From Andeanibacterium fulvum (lineage in GTDB: Bacteria; Pseudomonadota; Alphaproteobacteria; Sphingomonadales; Sphingomonadaceae), in assembly GCF_037154085.1 (NCBI RefSeq), contig NZ_JBANRM010000002.1, positions 62,001-126,000 of the forward strand: a stretch of 64,000 nt of DNA, given 5' to 3'. Each line of letters opens with the position of its first letter. Positions within the stretch are counted from its first letter, which is position 1. A program made the position numbers and the translations under genes. Under the pieces are notes generated by a model. The model was given only the letters and a program-made list of their open reading frames with translations. It made no database searches and was not told the DNA's origin. Of the stretch, positions 8,051 to 15,638 are shown piece by piece.

Positions 8051-8374
8051 TCAGCGCTGGCCCTTGGGGCGCTGGCGCCCACCCCGACTGCCGCCCCTGG
8101 GCGTGTCGTCGTCCTCGCCCGAACGCCATTTCCACCCGCCGCGCGTGCGCTTGCGAGCGATGAGCATCAACACCACGGTAGCGCCGAGAACCACAGCCGT
8201 GGAGGCAATGATTGCGACAGAATCCCCGGTTCCGATGGCGAGCAAGGCGCCGAGAACGACGAGCATATAGGCGCCCATCACTACCCAGCCTTGCCAGGCA
8301 ATCGGCAGGCCGGAGCCATAGCCGTATTTCTTGGGCGCGAACCAGTCGCCCGGTTCGAGGAATTTGTGCAGCAT
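8051..8374 (-). CDS. Small two-helix membrane protein, unknown function
   Basis: A 107-residue protein with two predicted transmembrane helices (about residues 28-48 and 52-71), followed by a strongly basic, Gly/Arg-rich cytoplasmic tail (RGGSRGGRQRPKGQR). Not recognised. It is the last gene of a minus-strand group with the RHH regulator (5-nt gap) and the SPFH protein, so it may belong to the same membrane-organising operon. No catalytic motif is visible. Confidence 0.7.
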   Translation of the reverse strand: MLHKFLEPGDWFAPKKYGYGSGLPIAWQGWVVMGAYMLVVLGALLAIGTGDSVAIIASTAVVLGATVVLMLIARKRTRGGWKWRSGEDDDTPRGGSRGGRQRPKGQR

Positions 8375-8379
8375 CGGGT

Positions 8380-8583
8380 TTACTCCGTCTCTTTGGGCGG
8401 GCGGCCCCGGCGCGGTGCATCGCCCACCGGAACCTTCACTCCGCGCCGGGCCAGCGCCTCGCGCAGCAGCACTTCGACCTCGGCATTGACCGAGCGCAGA
8501 TCCTGCGCGGCCATGCGTTCCAGCGCCGCGAAGAGCGCGGGATCGAGCCTGAGGGCGAAGGCTTTCTTTGCGGGGCCGGCCAT
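8380..8583 (-). CDS. Arc/MetJ-type ribbon-helix-helix DNA-binding protein
   Basis: A 67-residue protein whose N-terminal KKAFALRLDPALFAALERM is a ribbon-helix-helix strand plus first helix and whose VNAEVEVLLREAL is the second helix. The C-terminus is basic and proline-rich (RRGRPPKE). Such proteins are dimeric repressors or antitoxins. Here the partner is not a toxin: the gene lies 8 nt after the SPFH gene and 5 nt before a membrane-protein gene. Autorepression of this operon through the paired half sites at 9508-9528 is plausible. Confidence 0.8.
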   Translation of the reverse strand: MAGPAKKAFALRLDPALFAALERMAAQDLRSVNAEVEVLLREALARRGVKVPVGDAPRRGRPPKETE

Positions 8584-8591
8584 GGTTCAGA

Positions 8592-9491
8592 TCACTGGTA
8601 GAGCGTGCCCGTGTTCACTACCGGCTGCGCCTCGCGGTCGCCGCAGAGCACCACCATCAGGTTGGAAACCATGGCGGCCTTACGCTCGTCATCCAGGTCC
8701 ACCACGCCATCCTCTGCCAGCTTCTTCAGCGCATCTTCCACCATGCCCACGGCGCCCATCACCAGCTTGGTGCGCGCGGCGATCACGGCTTCGGCCTGCT
8801 GGCGCCGCAGCATCGCCCCGGCGATTTCGGGCGCATAGGCCAGATGAGTGAGGCCAGCCTCGTCCACGATGATGCCGGCGACCTTCAGCCGGTCGTTCAA
8901 CTCGGCCTGCAATTCGGAACTGATCACATCGGCGCTGCCGCGCAGGGTCGTCTTGTCGTCATCGCTCATGTCGTCATAGGGATGGCGCGCGCCCACGGTG
9001 CGCAGCCCCGCCTCGATCTGGATGTTCACGAATTCGCGATAATCGTCCACGTCGAAACTGGCCTGCGCCGTATCCTGCACGCGCCACACCACGTTGCATG
9101 CCACTTCGATGGGATTGCCGCGCAGATCGTTGATCTTCACCCGTTCGGAATGGACGTTATGCGCGCGCACATTGATCTTGCGCCGTCCCTGCCAGAACCA
9201 CACCCAGCGCAGGCCCTGCGTGCGGTCCGTACCGCGATAGGCGCCGAACTGGGTAATGACATAGGCCTGGTTGGGCTGCACCATGTAGAAGCCCGCCAGG
9301 ATCAGCACGAAGAACAGGATGCAAAGCGCCAACGGCAGGCCCAGCACCGGGTCAGCCCCGCCTTTCAGCGCCGCGATGCACCATCCGCCAATGGCGGTAA
9401 GCCCCAGCAGGATCAGCAACATGGTGTAGCCGTTGAAGGTGCTGGCCGGCATTTCCCGGCTTACAGTCATCGCCCGATTGGAATCCGACAT
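8592..9491 (-). CDS. SPFH (band 7/stomatin-like) membrane protein
   Basis: A 299-residue protein with two N-terminal transmembrane helices (about residues 23-44 and 50-69) followed by an SPFH/PHB domain (QPNQAYVITQFGAYRGTDR, IEVACNVVWRVQDTAQASFDVDDYREFV, ISSELQAELNDRLKVAGIIVDEAGLTHLAYAPEIAGAMLRRQQAEAVI in sections). SPFH proteins scaffold membrane microdomains. A good Shine-Dalgarno (AGGGGAGA on the minus strand) precedes the ATG at 9491. It is first of a three-gene operon with the RHH protein and a small membrane protein. Confidence 0.9.
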   Translation of the reverse strand: MSDSNRAMTVSREMPASTFNGYTMLLILLGLTAIGGWCIAALKGGADPVLGLPLALCILFFVLILAGFYMVQPNQAYVITQFGAYRGTDRTQGLRWVWFWQGRRKINVRAHNVHSERVKINDLRGNPIEVACNVVWRVQDTAQASFDVDDYREFVNIQIEAGLRTVGARHPYDDMSDDDKTTLRGSADVISSELQAELNDRLKVAGIIVDEAGLTHLAYAPEIAGAMLRRQQAEAVIAARTKLVMGAVGMVEDALKKLAEDGVVDLDDERKAAMVSNLMVVLCGDREAQPVVNTGTLYQ

Positions 9492-9507
9492 GGCGAATCT
9501 CCCCTGA

Positions 9508-9528
9508 ATGATATAATTATGATATCAT
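9508..9528. promoter_or_regulatory. Possible operator: tandem ATGATAT half sites one helical turn apart
   Basis: Seventeen bases before the SPFH start codon, ATGATATAAT (9508-9517) is followed by the perfect palindrome ATGATATCAT (9519-9528). The ATGATAT repeats are offset by exactly 11 bp. The tract is strikingly AT-rich in this GC-rich genome. Ribbon-helix-helix dimers of the Arc/MetJ kind bind adjacent subsites spaced this way, and such a protein is encoded in the same operon. The -10 box for the operon probably overlaps it. Confidence 0.5.
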
Positions 9529-9667
9529 ATTTTTTGCACGGTTCGCCGTCAAACGGAATCGGAACCGGGCAGATTGGCATTGCATCGCGGGCCGCCTTGG
9601 CTAGGCTTGAAGGCAGGGAGCGCCTGATTTTGCCTCCCGCCATTCCTGGATTGGAAGAGGGATTCCC

Positions 9668-9964
9668 ATGAAGAAGATTGCACACATCGCCTTGGCATCG
9701 GCCGTCGCCCTGACGCTGGCCGGCTGCGGCAGCTCCGACGACGCCTCCACCGAAGCGATGGCCGATGATGTCGAAGTGCCTGCGGACGAAGCGATGAGCG
9801 GAGCCGAAGACGCCGGTGCCCTGCCCGCCGCCGATGTCGGTGCGACCGAGGATGCCGAGCCGGCCGACGATGCGACCACCACCGCGAACGCTGCCGGCGA
9901 TGCCGCTGCCGCCGCGGCCGCCGACGTGGAAGCCGCCGCTGCCGAGGCCGAGAACGCCAACTGA
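9668..9964 (+). CDS. Small alanine- and acid-rich lipoprotein
   Basis: A 98-residue protein with a lipoprotein signal peptide (MKKIAHIALASAVALTLAGC; lipobox LAGC, lipidated Cys20). The mature part is low complexity: Asp/Glu/Ala-rich with almost no other residues, ending in an Ala-Glu repeat likely to be disordered or helical. AGAGGGA upstream of the ATG is a strong ribosome-binding site. No known domain. It could be a periplasmic or outer-membrane spacer. A strong terminator follows at 10013-10052, so it is monocistronic. Confidence 0.75.
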   Translation: MKKIAHIALASAVALTLAGCGSSDDASTEAMADDVEVPADEAMSGAEDAGALPAADVGATEDAEPADDATTTANAAGDAAAAAAADVEAAAAEAENAN

Positions 9965-10012
9965 GGCACGGCGCCGCCGGCCAGCTATCTGGTCGGGCCG
10001 GACAGAAACAGG

Positions 10013-10052
10013 GCGGGCGCGGACTCTAGGGGTTCGCGCCCGCTTTTTCTTT
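10013..10052 (+). terminator. Rho-independent terminator after the Ala-rich lipoprotein gene
   Basis: GCGGGCGCG (10013-10021) pairs with CGCGCCCGC (10035-10043), a 9-bp perfect stem followed by TTTTTCTTT. Confidence 0.85.
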
Positions 10053-10077
10053 GGCCGCAATGCATTATGATCCGCCC

Positions 10078-10308
10078 ATGCGCTTCCTTGCTCTCCTGCC
10101 GATGACACCGGCCCTGCTGCTGGCGGGCTGCGGCCCCAACGATACCGATCCCGGCCCGGGCGGCGTGACCGTGGCCGAAGCCCGCGCGCTGGACGAGGCG
10201 GCCCAGATGATCGAGCAGCGCCGACTTCAGCCCGAGGCACTGGAGGAACCCTCCGCCACGCCGGCGGCGCCTGCCTCCACCGCCGTTCAATCCTCCCCGG
10301 GCGAATAG
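10078..10308 (+). CDS. Small lipoprotein, unknown function
   Basis: A 76-residue protein beginning MRFLALLPMTPALLLAGCGP, with a lipobox LAGC and lipidation expected at Cys18. The mature part has one amphipathic helix (VAEARALDEAAQMIEQRR) and a Pro/Ala/Ser tail. An in-frame ATG exists 27 nt upstream, but the ATG at 10078 gives a proper signal peptide. It ends 12 nt before the MaoC-like hydratase gene, so the two are probably co-transcribed. Function unknown. Confidence 0.7.
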   Translation: MRFLALLPMTPALLLAGCGPNDTDPGPGGVTVAEARALDEAAQMIEQRRLQPEALEEPSATPAAPASTAVQSSPGE

Positions 10309-10320
10309 GCAGGATAATCC

Positions 10321-11178
10321 ATGACCGACGCGCAAGACTGGATCGGCCGCGAAGAGCGCCAGACCGACCGAATGGGCGTGCCGCTGGCGCATCGCTGGCT
10401 CGCCACGCTCAACCTCACTCCGCGCGGGGACGGCCCGATGCCGCAAGGGATCCACTGGTGCCTGTGCGTGCCGGAAACGCCCACGGCGCGGCTCGGGCCG
10501 GATGGGCACCCGGCGCCGGACGGCTCGCCCGGCAGCTTCCTGCGCCCGGTTGCCGCCCCGCGCCGCATGTGGGCGGGCAGTTCGCTGACCTTCCATAACC
10601 CGATCCAGATCGGCGCCCGGATCGAGCGTGTCAGCCGGATCGAGGCCATCGAGGAAAAGCAGGGCGGCAGCGGCAAGCTGACTTTCGTCACGTTGGCGCA
10701 CGAGACCCGTTCCGACAATGCCCCCGCCGTCAGCGAGAAGCAGACGCTGGTCTATCGCGATGCCCCGCCGCCCGGAACGCCGCCCGCCCCGCCGCCGCTG
10801 GACGAGACGCGCTTCGACGAAAGCGGATGGGACGCAGTGGAACGGATCGTGCCGACCCTGCCGCTGCTGTTCCGCTATTCCGCGCTGACCTTCAACACGC
10901 ACCGCATCCATTACGATGCCGATTACGTGCGCGAGGTGGAGAATTATCGCGGCCCGGTGGTCCACGGCCCGCTGACCGCGACCCTGCTGCTGCGCCTTGC
11001 CACGCGGGCCTGCGGGGAAAACCGGCTGGCGCGGTTCGTCTTTCGCGGGCTGAGCCCGGCAATTGCCGACGAAGAGCTGGTGCTGGCGCTCAAGGGGCCG
11101 CGCGATGCGCTGGAACTGGGCGCCTTTGCCGCGGACGGACGGCAGGTGATGAAGGCCGAAGCCGCCTGCCATTCCTGA
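10321..11178 (+). CDS. MaoC/HTD2-like acyl-CoA hydratase (mesaconyl-C4-CoA hydratase family)
   Basis: A 285-residue double hot-dog-fold protein. The N-terminal half is a FAS1-like dehydratase domain (MWAGSSLTFHNPIQIGARIER around residues 80-100). The C-terminal half carries RYSALTFNTHRIHYDADYVREVENYRG, the R/D-x-x-x-H hydratase pattern, followed by VVHGPLTATLLL. This matches the family of mesaconyl/itaconyl-CoA or 3-hydroxyacyl-thioester hydratases; the precise substrate is not evident. It follows a small lipoprotein gene by 12 bp. Confidence 0.82.
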   Translation: MTDAQDWIGREERQTDRMGVPLAHRWLATLNLTPRGDGPMPQGIHWCLCVPETPTARLGPDGHPAPDGSPGSFLRPVAAPRRMWAGSSLTFHNPIQIGARIERVSRIEAIEEKQGGSGKLTFVTLAHETRSDNAPAVSEKQTLVYRDAPPPGTPPAPPPLDETRFDESGWDAVERIVPTLPLLFRYSALTFNTHRIHYDADYVREVENYRGPVVHGPLTATLLLRLATRACGENRLARFVFRGLSPAIADEELVLALKGPRDALELGAFAADGRQVMKAEAACHS

Positions 11179-11309
11179 TCGGGCGGGGCGGCACTCAATC
11201 CTGGGCGGCGCGAACAAATTCCGGCGCAAGCTTCCATGGCCGCTTTTCAGAATCCCAACTGGGAAGCTGCCAGTCCGGATACGACAACATTGCGGTCATT
11301 CCCAATCTC

Positions 11310-11411
11310 CGCTCGTCCTGAGCCTGTCGAAGGACACGCGCCAGCGCTTGCCCAACAAAGGGATATGGGGCTGACGGTTTCCCGTGTCCTTCGACAAGCT
11401 CAGGACGAGCG
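11310..11411. repeat. Long inverted repeat (REP-like) with ~29-bp arms
   Basis: The left arm 11310-11339 (CGCTCGTCCTGAGC...GGACACG) and right arm 11383-11411 (CGTGTCCTTCGACA...GACGAGCG) are complementary except for one base, around a 43-bp centre. The GCTCAGGACGAGCGG / TTCGACAAGCTCAGG type is a widespread intergenic repeat of sphingomonads. It occupies the 403-bp gap between the converging hydratase and ppk2 genes; the rest of that gap (11179-11309, 11481-11581) shows no gene. Confidence 0.8.
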
Positions 11412-11450
11412 GGTGTGGTGGCTTGGGATAAGGATTCTAATCACTCAACT

Positions 11451-11480
11451 TCATCATTCCCGCGAAGGCGGGAATGATGA
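11451..11480. repeat. Perfect 13-bp hairpin with GAAG loop
   Basis: TCATCATTCCCGC (11451-11463) and GCGGGAATGATGA (11468-11480) are fully complementary around GAAG. It is the second palindromic repeat type in the same intergenic region and can serve as a bidirectional transcription stop between converging genes. Confidence 0.8.
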
Positions 11481-11581
11481 ATTGAGGACTGGCAGCAATC
11501 CACCCCGTTCCTGTCATTTAAGCCGCAGGCTGTTCCCCCAGATAACAGACACTCATTCAGGTCCGAATTTGTCCACGTTGC

Positions 11582-12358
11582 CTAACAATCGTAGGACGGG
11601 ATCGGCTTGACCACGCTGTAATATTCCTCGGCCGGTTCGTAATCGAGCGGTTCGAAGGCGAATTCCGGCGGGGGAACCGAAACGTCCGGTAGCCGGGCCA
11701 GCAGATTGTTGATCACGGTAAGCCTGCCGCGCTTCTGGTCGTTGAAATCGACCAGCGTCCAGGGCGCATATTCCCTGTGGCTGGCCTTCAGCATCGCCTC
11801 GCGCGCCACAGTATAGGCAATGTATCGCTCGCGCGCGGCCATATCGACGGGCGAGAGCTTCCAGCGCTTGAGCGGATCGTCATAGCGCTCCGCCAGCCGC
11901 TGTTCCTGCTCGGCCTGGTCGGTGGTCAGCCAGTATTTGAACAGCAGCAGCCCGTCATCGACCAGCTGCTTCTCGAATATCGGGACCTGGGCGAGGAACG
12001 CGTCGACCTGTTCGTCGCTGGCATAGCCCATGACCTTCTCGACGCCCGCGCGATTATACCAGCTACGATCGAACAGCACGATTTCCCCGGCGCTGGGCAG
12101 ATGTTCGACATAGCGCTGGAAATACCACTGCCCGGCCTCGCGCTCGCTCGGCTTGGCGAGCGCCACGGTACGGCACTGGCGCGGATTGAGCGGGGCGGTG
12201 ATGGCGTTGATGACCCCGCTCTTGCCCGCGGCATCGCGCCCTTCAAACAGGACCAGCACCCTTGCGCCGGTTACCTTGGCCCATTGTGCCATGGAGATCA
12301 GACCGATCTGCAGCGGTTCCAGCAGCTTTTCATATTGCTTGCCCTTGAGCTTGCCCAT
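11582..12358 (-). CDS. ppk2: Polyphosphate kinase 2
   Basis: A 258-residue PPK2-family kinase that transfers phosphate between polyphosphate and nucleotides. Visible are the Walker A FEGRDAAGKSGVI, DRSWYNRAGVEKVMGY (Walker B/lid region), the basic RWKLSPVDMAARERY lid segment and YAPWTLVDFNDQKRGRL. The open frame extends upstream to 12496, but homology starts at MGKLKGKQYEKLLEPLQ, preceded by a GGGGG/GGAG-like purine tract; the ATG at 12358 is therefore used. uppP ends 52 bp upstream on the same strand, so the two may be co-transcribed. Confidence 0.92.
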   Translation of the reverse strand: MGKLKGKQYEKLLEPLQIGLISMAQWAKVTGARVLVLFEGRDAAGKSGVINAITAPLNPRQCRTVALAKPSEREAGQWYFQRYVEHLPSAGEIVLFDRSWYNRAGVEKVMGYASDEQVDAFLAQVPIFEKQLVDDGLLLFKYWLTTDQAEQEQRLAERYDDPLKRWKLSPVDMAARERYIAYTVAREAMLKASHREYAPWTLVDFNDQKRGRLTVINNLLARLPDVSVPPPEFAFEPLDYEPAEEYYSVVKPIPSYDC

Positions 12359-12410
12359 GCGCCGGTCGCTCCCCCCTTTGGAAGCGGGAGTTCTAACCTC
12401 GCCCGGGCGA

Positions 12411-13223
12411 TCAGCGCAAGGCGAGCCACGCGACCGCCGCCGCGCCCAGCACGATGCGGTACCAGGCGAAGGGCGAGAAGCCGTGGCGGCTGACATAGGC
12501 GATGAAGGCGCGGATCACGATCAGCGCGACCACGAAGCTCACCACGAAGCCGATGGCGATCTCGTCCCAGCCGACCGTGGCGACGCCGGCCGCGATTTCC
12601 TCATGCCCGCCGGCCAGTTCCAGCGTGGAGGCGCCGATCATGGTCGGCACGGCAAGGAAGAAGGACAGTTCCGCCGCCGTCTTGCGGCCGATGCCCATGG
12701 CGAGCGCCCCCATGATCGTTGCGCCGGAACGGCTGACGCCGGGCACCATGGCGAGACATTGCGCGAAGCCTACGCCCAAAGCCTGCTTGAGCGGCAGTTC
12801 CGCCACGCCTCTTTCCGGGCCGGGATGGGCATTCTTCTCGATGGCGAGGATCGCGATACCGCCGATGATCAGCGCCCATGCCACTACCGAGGGGCTGCCG
12901 AGCAGCACGTCGATATAATCCTTCAGCAGCAGGCCGAGCACGGCAGACGGCAGGAAGGCAGCGAGGATGTTGCGCACGAACAGCAGGCTGCCGCGTTCAA
13001 GCCGCAACATTCCGATGCCAGCGCTCCAGAAAGTCCGCCAATATTGCACCACCACCGCCAGGATCGCGCCGAGCTGGATCACGACATTGAACATCGCCCA
13101 TTGGTGCGCGTCATAGCCGAACAGCTCCGTGGCGAGGATGAGGTGGCCGGTGGAAGACACCGGCACGAATTCGGTGAGGCCCTCGACAATGCCGAGGAGG
13201 ATAGCGGTGAGCGTCAGGTCCAT
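12411..13223 (-). CDS. uppP: Undecaprenyl-diphosphate phosphatase
   Basis: A 270-residue polytopic inner-membrane protein of the UppP/BacA family. The signature GLTEFVPVSSTGHLIL lies near the N-terminus and the second conserved element PGVSRSGATIMGALAMG in the middle; about eight hydrophobic helices are visible. It dephosphorylates undecaprenyl-PP to recycle the lipid carrier for peptidoglycan and polysaccharide synthesis and confers bacitracin tolerance. Family length (~270) supports the ATG at 13223. Confidence 0.94.
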   Translation of the reverse strand: MDLTLTAILLGIVEGLTEFVPVSSTGHLILATELFGYDAHQWAMFNVVIQLGAILAVVVQYWRTFWSAGIGMLRLERGSLLFVRNILAAFLPSAVLGLLLKDYIDVLLGSPSVVAWALIIGGIAILAIEKNAHPGPERGVAELPLKQALGVGFAQCLAMVPGVSRSGATIMGALAMGIGRKTAAELSFFLAVPTMIGASTLELAGGHEEIAAGVATVGWDEIAIGFVVSFVVALIVIRAFIAYVSRHGFSPFAWYRIVLGAAAVAWLALR

Positions 13224-13287
13224 GGGTCGGGGGTGATGGCGGCTGGCCGGGCCAAGTCAAGCGTGGCCCGACCAACCGTTGGTATTT

Positions 13288-15465
13288 TTACCAGATATGG
13301 ACGCGTTCTTCCGGCGGCAGGTACAGCTTGTCGCCCGGCTTCACGTCGAACGCCTTGTACCACGCATCCACATTGGGCAGCGGCCCGTTGACGCGGAATT
13401 CGGCCGGGGAATGCGGATCGGTCAGCATCTGCTGGCGCAGCCGCTCCGGCCGGATCGAGGAACGCCACGCCTGCGCCCAGGAGAGGAAGAAGCGCTGGTC
13501 GCCGGTCAGCCCGTCGATCACCTTGTCCTCCTTGCCGCCCAAGGCCATCTTGTAGGCGCGATAGGCAAGGCTGAGGCCCGAAAGATCGCCGATATTCTCG
13601 CCCAGCGTCAGGCGGCCGTTCACGCAGGTCTTGCCTTCGTCGAGCGGGCAGAACTTGTCGTATTGCGCCGCCAGCCTGTCGCCCTTGGCGTCGAAGGCCT
13701 TGCGGTCCGCATCGGTCCACCAGTCTTCCAGACGGCCCTTGGCATCGTATTTCGATCCCTGATCGTCGAAGCCGTGGCCCATTTCATGGCCGATCACCCC
13801 GCCGATGGCACCGTAATTCACGGCCATATCCGCGCTCGGCCCGAAGAAGGGCTGCTGCAGGATGGCGGCCGGGAACACGATCTCGTTGAAGGAGGGGTTG
13901 TAATAGGCGTTCACCGTCTGCGGCAGCATGAACCACTCCGCACGATCCGGCGGCGTGCCGAGGCGGGCGAGGTCCTTCTTCCACTGCCAGCCGGTTGTCG
14001 CGATTTCATTGCCCAGCGGATCACCGGGGCTGATCGCCAGCCCCTGATAGGTCTCGAACTTGTCGGGATAGCCGATCTTGGGGAAGAAGCTTTCCAGCTT
14101 CGCCACGGCCTGCACCTTGGTCTCGGCGCTCATCCAGGTGTTTTCTTCCAGGCTCTGCGCCAGTGCCTTGCGCAGATTGGCGACGAGGTCCTGCATTGAG
14201 GACTTGCTGTCGGCCGGGAAATAGCGCGCGGCATAGGCCTTGCCGAGCACTTCGCCCAGCTGGGCTTCGGTCGCTTCGATCGCGCGCTTCCAGCGCGGGC
14301 GCTGTTCCTGCGCGCCGTTCAGCACCTTGCCGTAGAAATCGAAATTGGCCTGATCGATCTCGCTGGGCAGGACATCGGCATGGGCGGCAAGGAAGCGCGC
14401 GGCCATGAACGCCTTGAGCGTGGGCAGCGGCGTTTCGGCCACCAGCTTCATCATCGCGGGCAACCCGCCGCCGATCTCGGCCAGCTGCTCGGGCGTCAGG
14501 CCCAGTTCGGCCGCCTTTTCCTTCGTCGGCGGAAGCTGCGGAGCGAGGAAATACTCCACCTTGCCGAGGCCCGAGGCATCCAGCAGCGTGGCGAGCGGAT
14601 ATTGCGGAACCAGCGCTTCCAGTTCCGCGCGGCTCAGCTTGTGATAGGTCAGGTCGCTGTTGCGCAGGGCCGTGCGGGCCCATTCAAGCTCGGCCACCTT
14701 GTGTTCGAAGGCATAGACCGCTTCGGCCGCAGGCCTGGGATCGGCATAGCCTGCCTTGCCCAGCATCCATGCGAGGTAGTCCTTGTACTTGGCCTGGATC
14801 TCGCGGTTCTTCTCGCTGTCCACCAGATACATGTCGCGGTCCGGCAGGCCCATGCCGTTGAACCCCATGGACGGGATATAGGCATCCGGGTCCTTGTCAT
14901 CGATCGCGATGCCCGCGCCGACCAGACCCGGATAGCCGGGTTCGGCGAAGAGCTGGTTCAGTTCCGTCAGGTCCTTCGCCTGGAAAATGCGGGTGAGATA
15001 GGGATAGGCGGGCGCAAGGCCCTTCGCATCGATCGCGGCGGTATCGAGATAGGCATTATAGGCATCGACGATGCGCTGCTCGCCCGAACCGGGCTGCTGC
15101 TTCTTCGAGACCAGCTCGTCGATCAGCGTCTTCACGTCGGTCTTCGACTTTTCGTCGAGATAGTTGAACGCGCCGTAACGGGTATATTCCGGCGGGATCG
15201 GATTTTCGCGCACCCACTTGCCGTTGACGTAGGCGAAGAAATCGTCGCCCGGCTTCACGGCAGTGTCGAGCGTGGCGGGATCGAAGCCCCAGCTGCCAAA
15301 GCTCATTTCCGGCGCGCCGGCGCCTTCTGCGGCAGGGGCGGCGTCGAATTCATGCTCGAGCGTTTCGAGCGCGGGCGTGTTGTCGGCCGGGGCGGCAAGG
15401 GCGGGAACGGAAACGGCAAGCGCCGCGGCCGAGGCACCGGCGAGGATGAGGGATCGGATCATCAA
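13288..15465 (-). CDS. M13-family (neprilysin-like) zinc metallopeptidase, secreted
   Basis: A 725-residue protein with a Sec signal peptide (residues 1-24, VPALAAP). The zinc-binding HEMGH in GGVIGHEMGHGFDDQGSKYD is followed by GENIGDLSGL, which supplies the third ligand. The substrate-binding NAYYNPSFNEIVFPAAILQ precedes it. The C-terminal RVHIW ends close to the canonical CxVW of M13 enzymes. These are periplasmic or extracellular oligopeptidases. It is apparently monocistronic, with 64 bp to uppP and 173 bp to the ABC exporter. Confidence 0.93.
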   Translation of the reverse strand: MMIRSLILAGASAAALAVSVPALAAPADNTPALETLEHEFDAAPAAEGAGAPEMSFGSWGFDPATLDTAVKPGDDFFAYVNGKWVRENPIPPEYTRYGAFNYLDEKSKTDVKTLIDELVSKKQQPGSGEQRIVDAYNAYLDTAAIDAKGLAPAYPYLTRIFQAKDLTELNQLFAEPGYPGLVGAGIAIDDKDPDAYIPSMGFNGMGLPDRDMYLVDSEKNREIQAKYKDYLAWMLGKAGYADPRPAAEAVYAFEHKVAELEWARTALRNSDLTYHKLSRAELEALVPQYPLATLLDASGLGKVEYFLAPQLPPTKEKAAELGLTPEQLAEIGGGLPAMMKLVAETPLPTLKAFMAARFLAAHADVLPSEIDQANFDFYGKVLNGAQEQRPRWKRAIEATEAQLGEVLGKAYAARYFPADSKSSMQDLVANLRKALAQSLEENTWMSAETKVQAVAKLESFFPKIGYPDKFETYQGLAISPGDPLGNEIATTGWQWKKDLARLGTPPDRAEWFMLPQTVNAYYNPSFNEIVFPAAILQQPFFGPSADMAVNYGAIGGVIGHEMGHGFDDQGSKYDAKGRLEDWWTDADRKAFDAKGDRLAAQYDKFCPLDEGKTCVNGRLTLGENIGDLSGLSLAYRAYKMALGGKEDKVIDGLTGDQRFFLSWAQAWRSSIRPERLRQQMLTDPHSPAEFRVNGPLPNVDAWYKAFDVKPGDKLYLPPEERVHIW

Positions 15466-15638
15466 TCAACCTTCGATCATGCGGGCACGGCGCGGGGGCG
15501 CACCGGGCTCCGTCAGGGGGACATGGGACAATGCCATAGCGGCATCCGGCAGCGAACGGCCGCCGTTAATCGGTTGCATTTGTTACTTGGTCGAAAAGGG
15601 CGCCGGAATGCAAGCCCCGCCTAAGGCAAAAATGTGCC

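Noticed and set aside
8380..8583. Toxin-antitoxin module around the ribbon-helix-helix gene
   Set aside because: Neither neighbour resembles a toxin; both are membrane proteins, so it is treated as a regulator.
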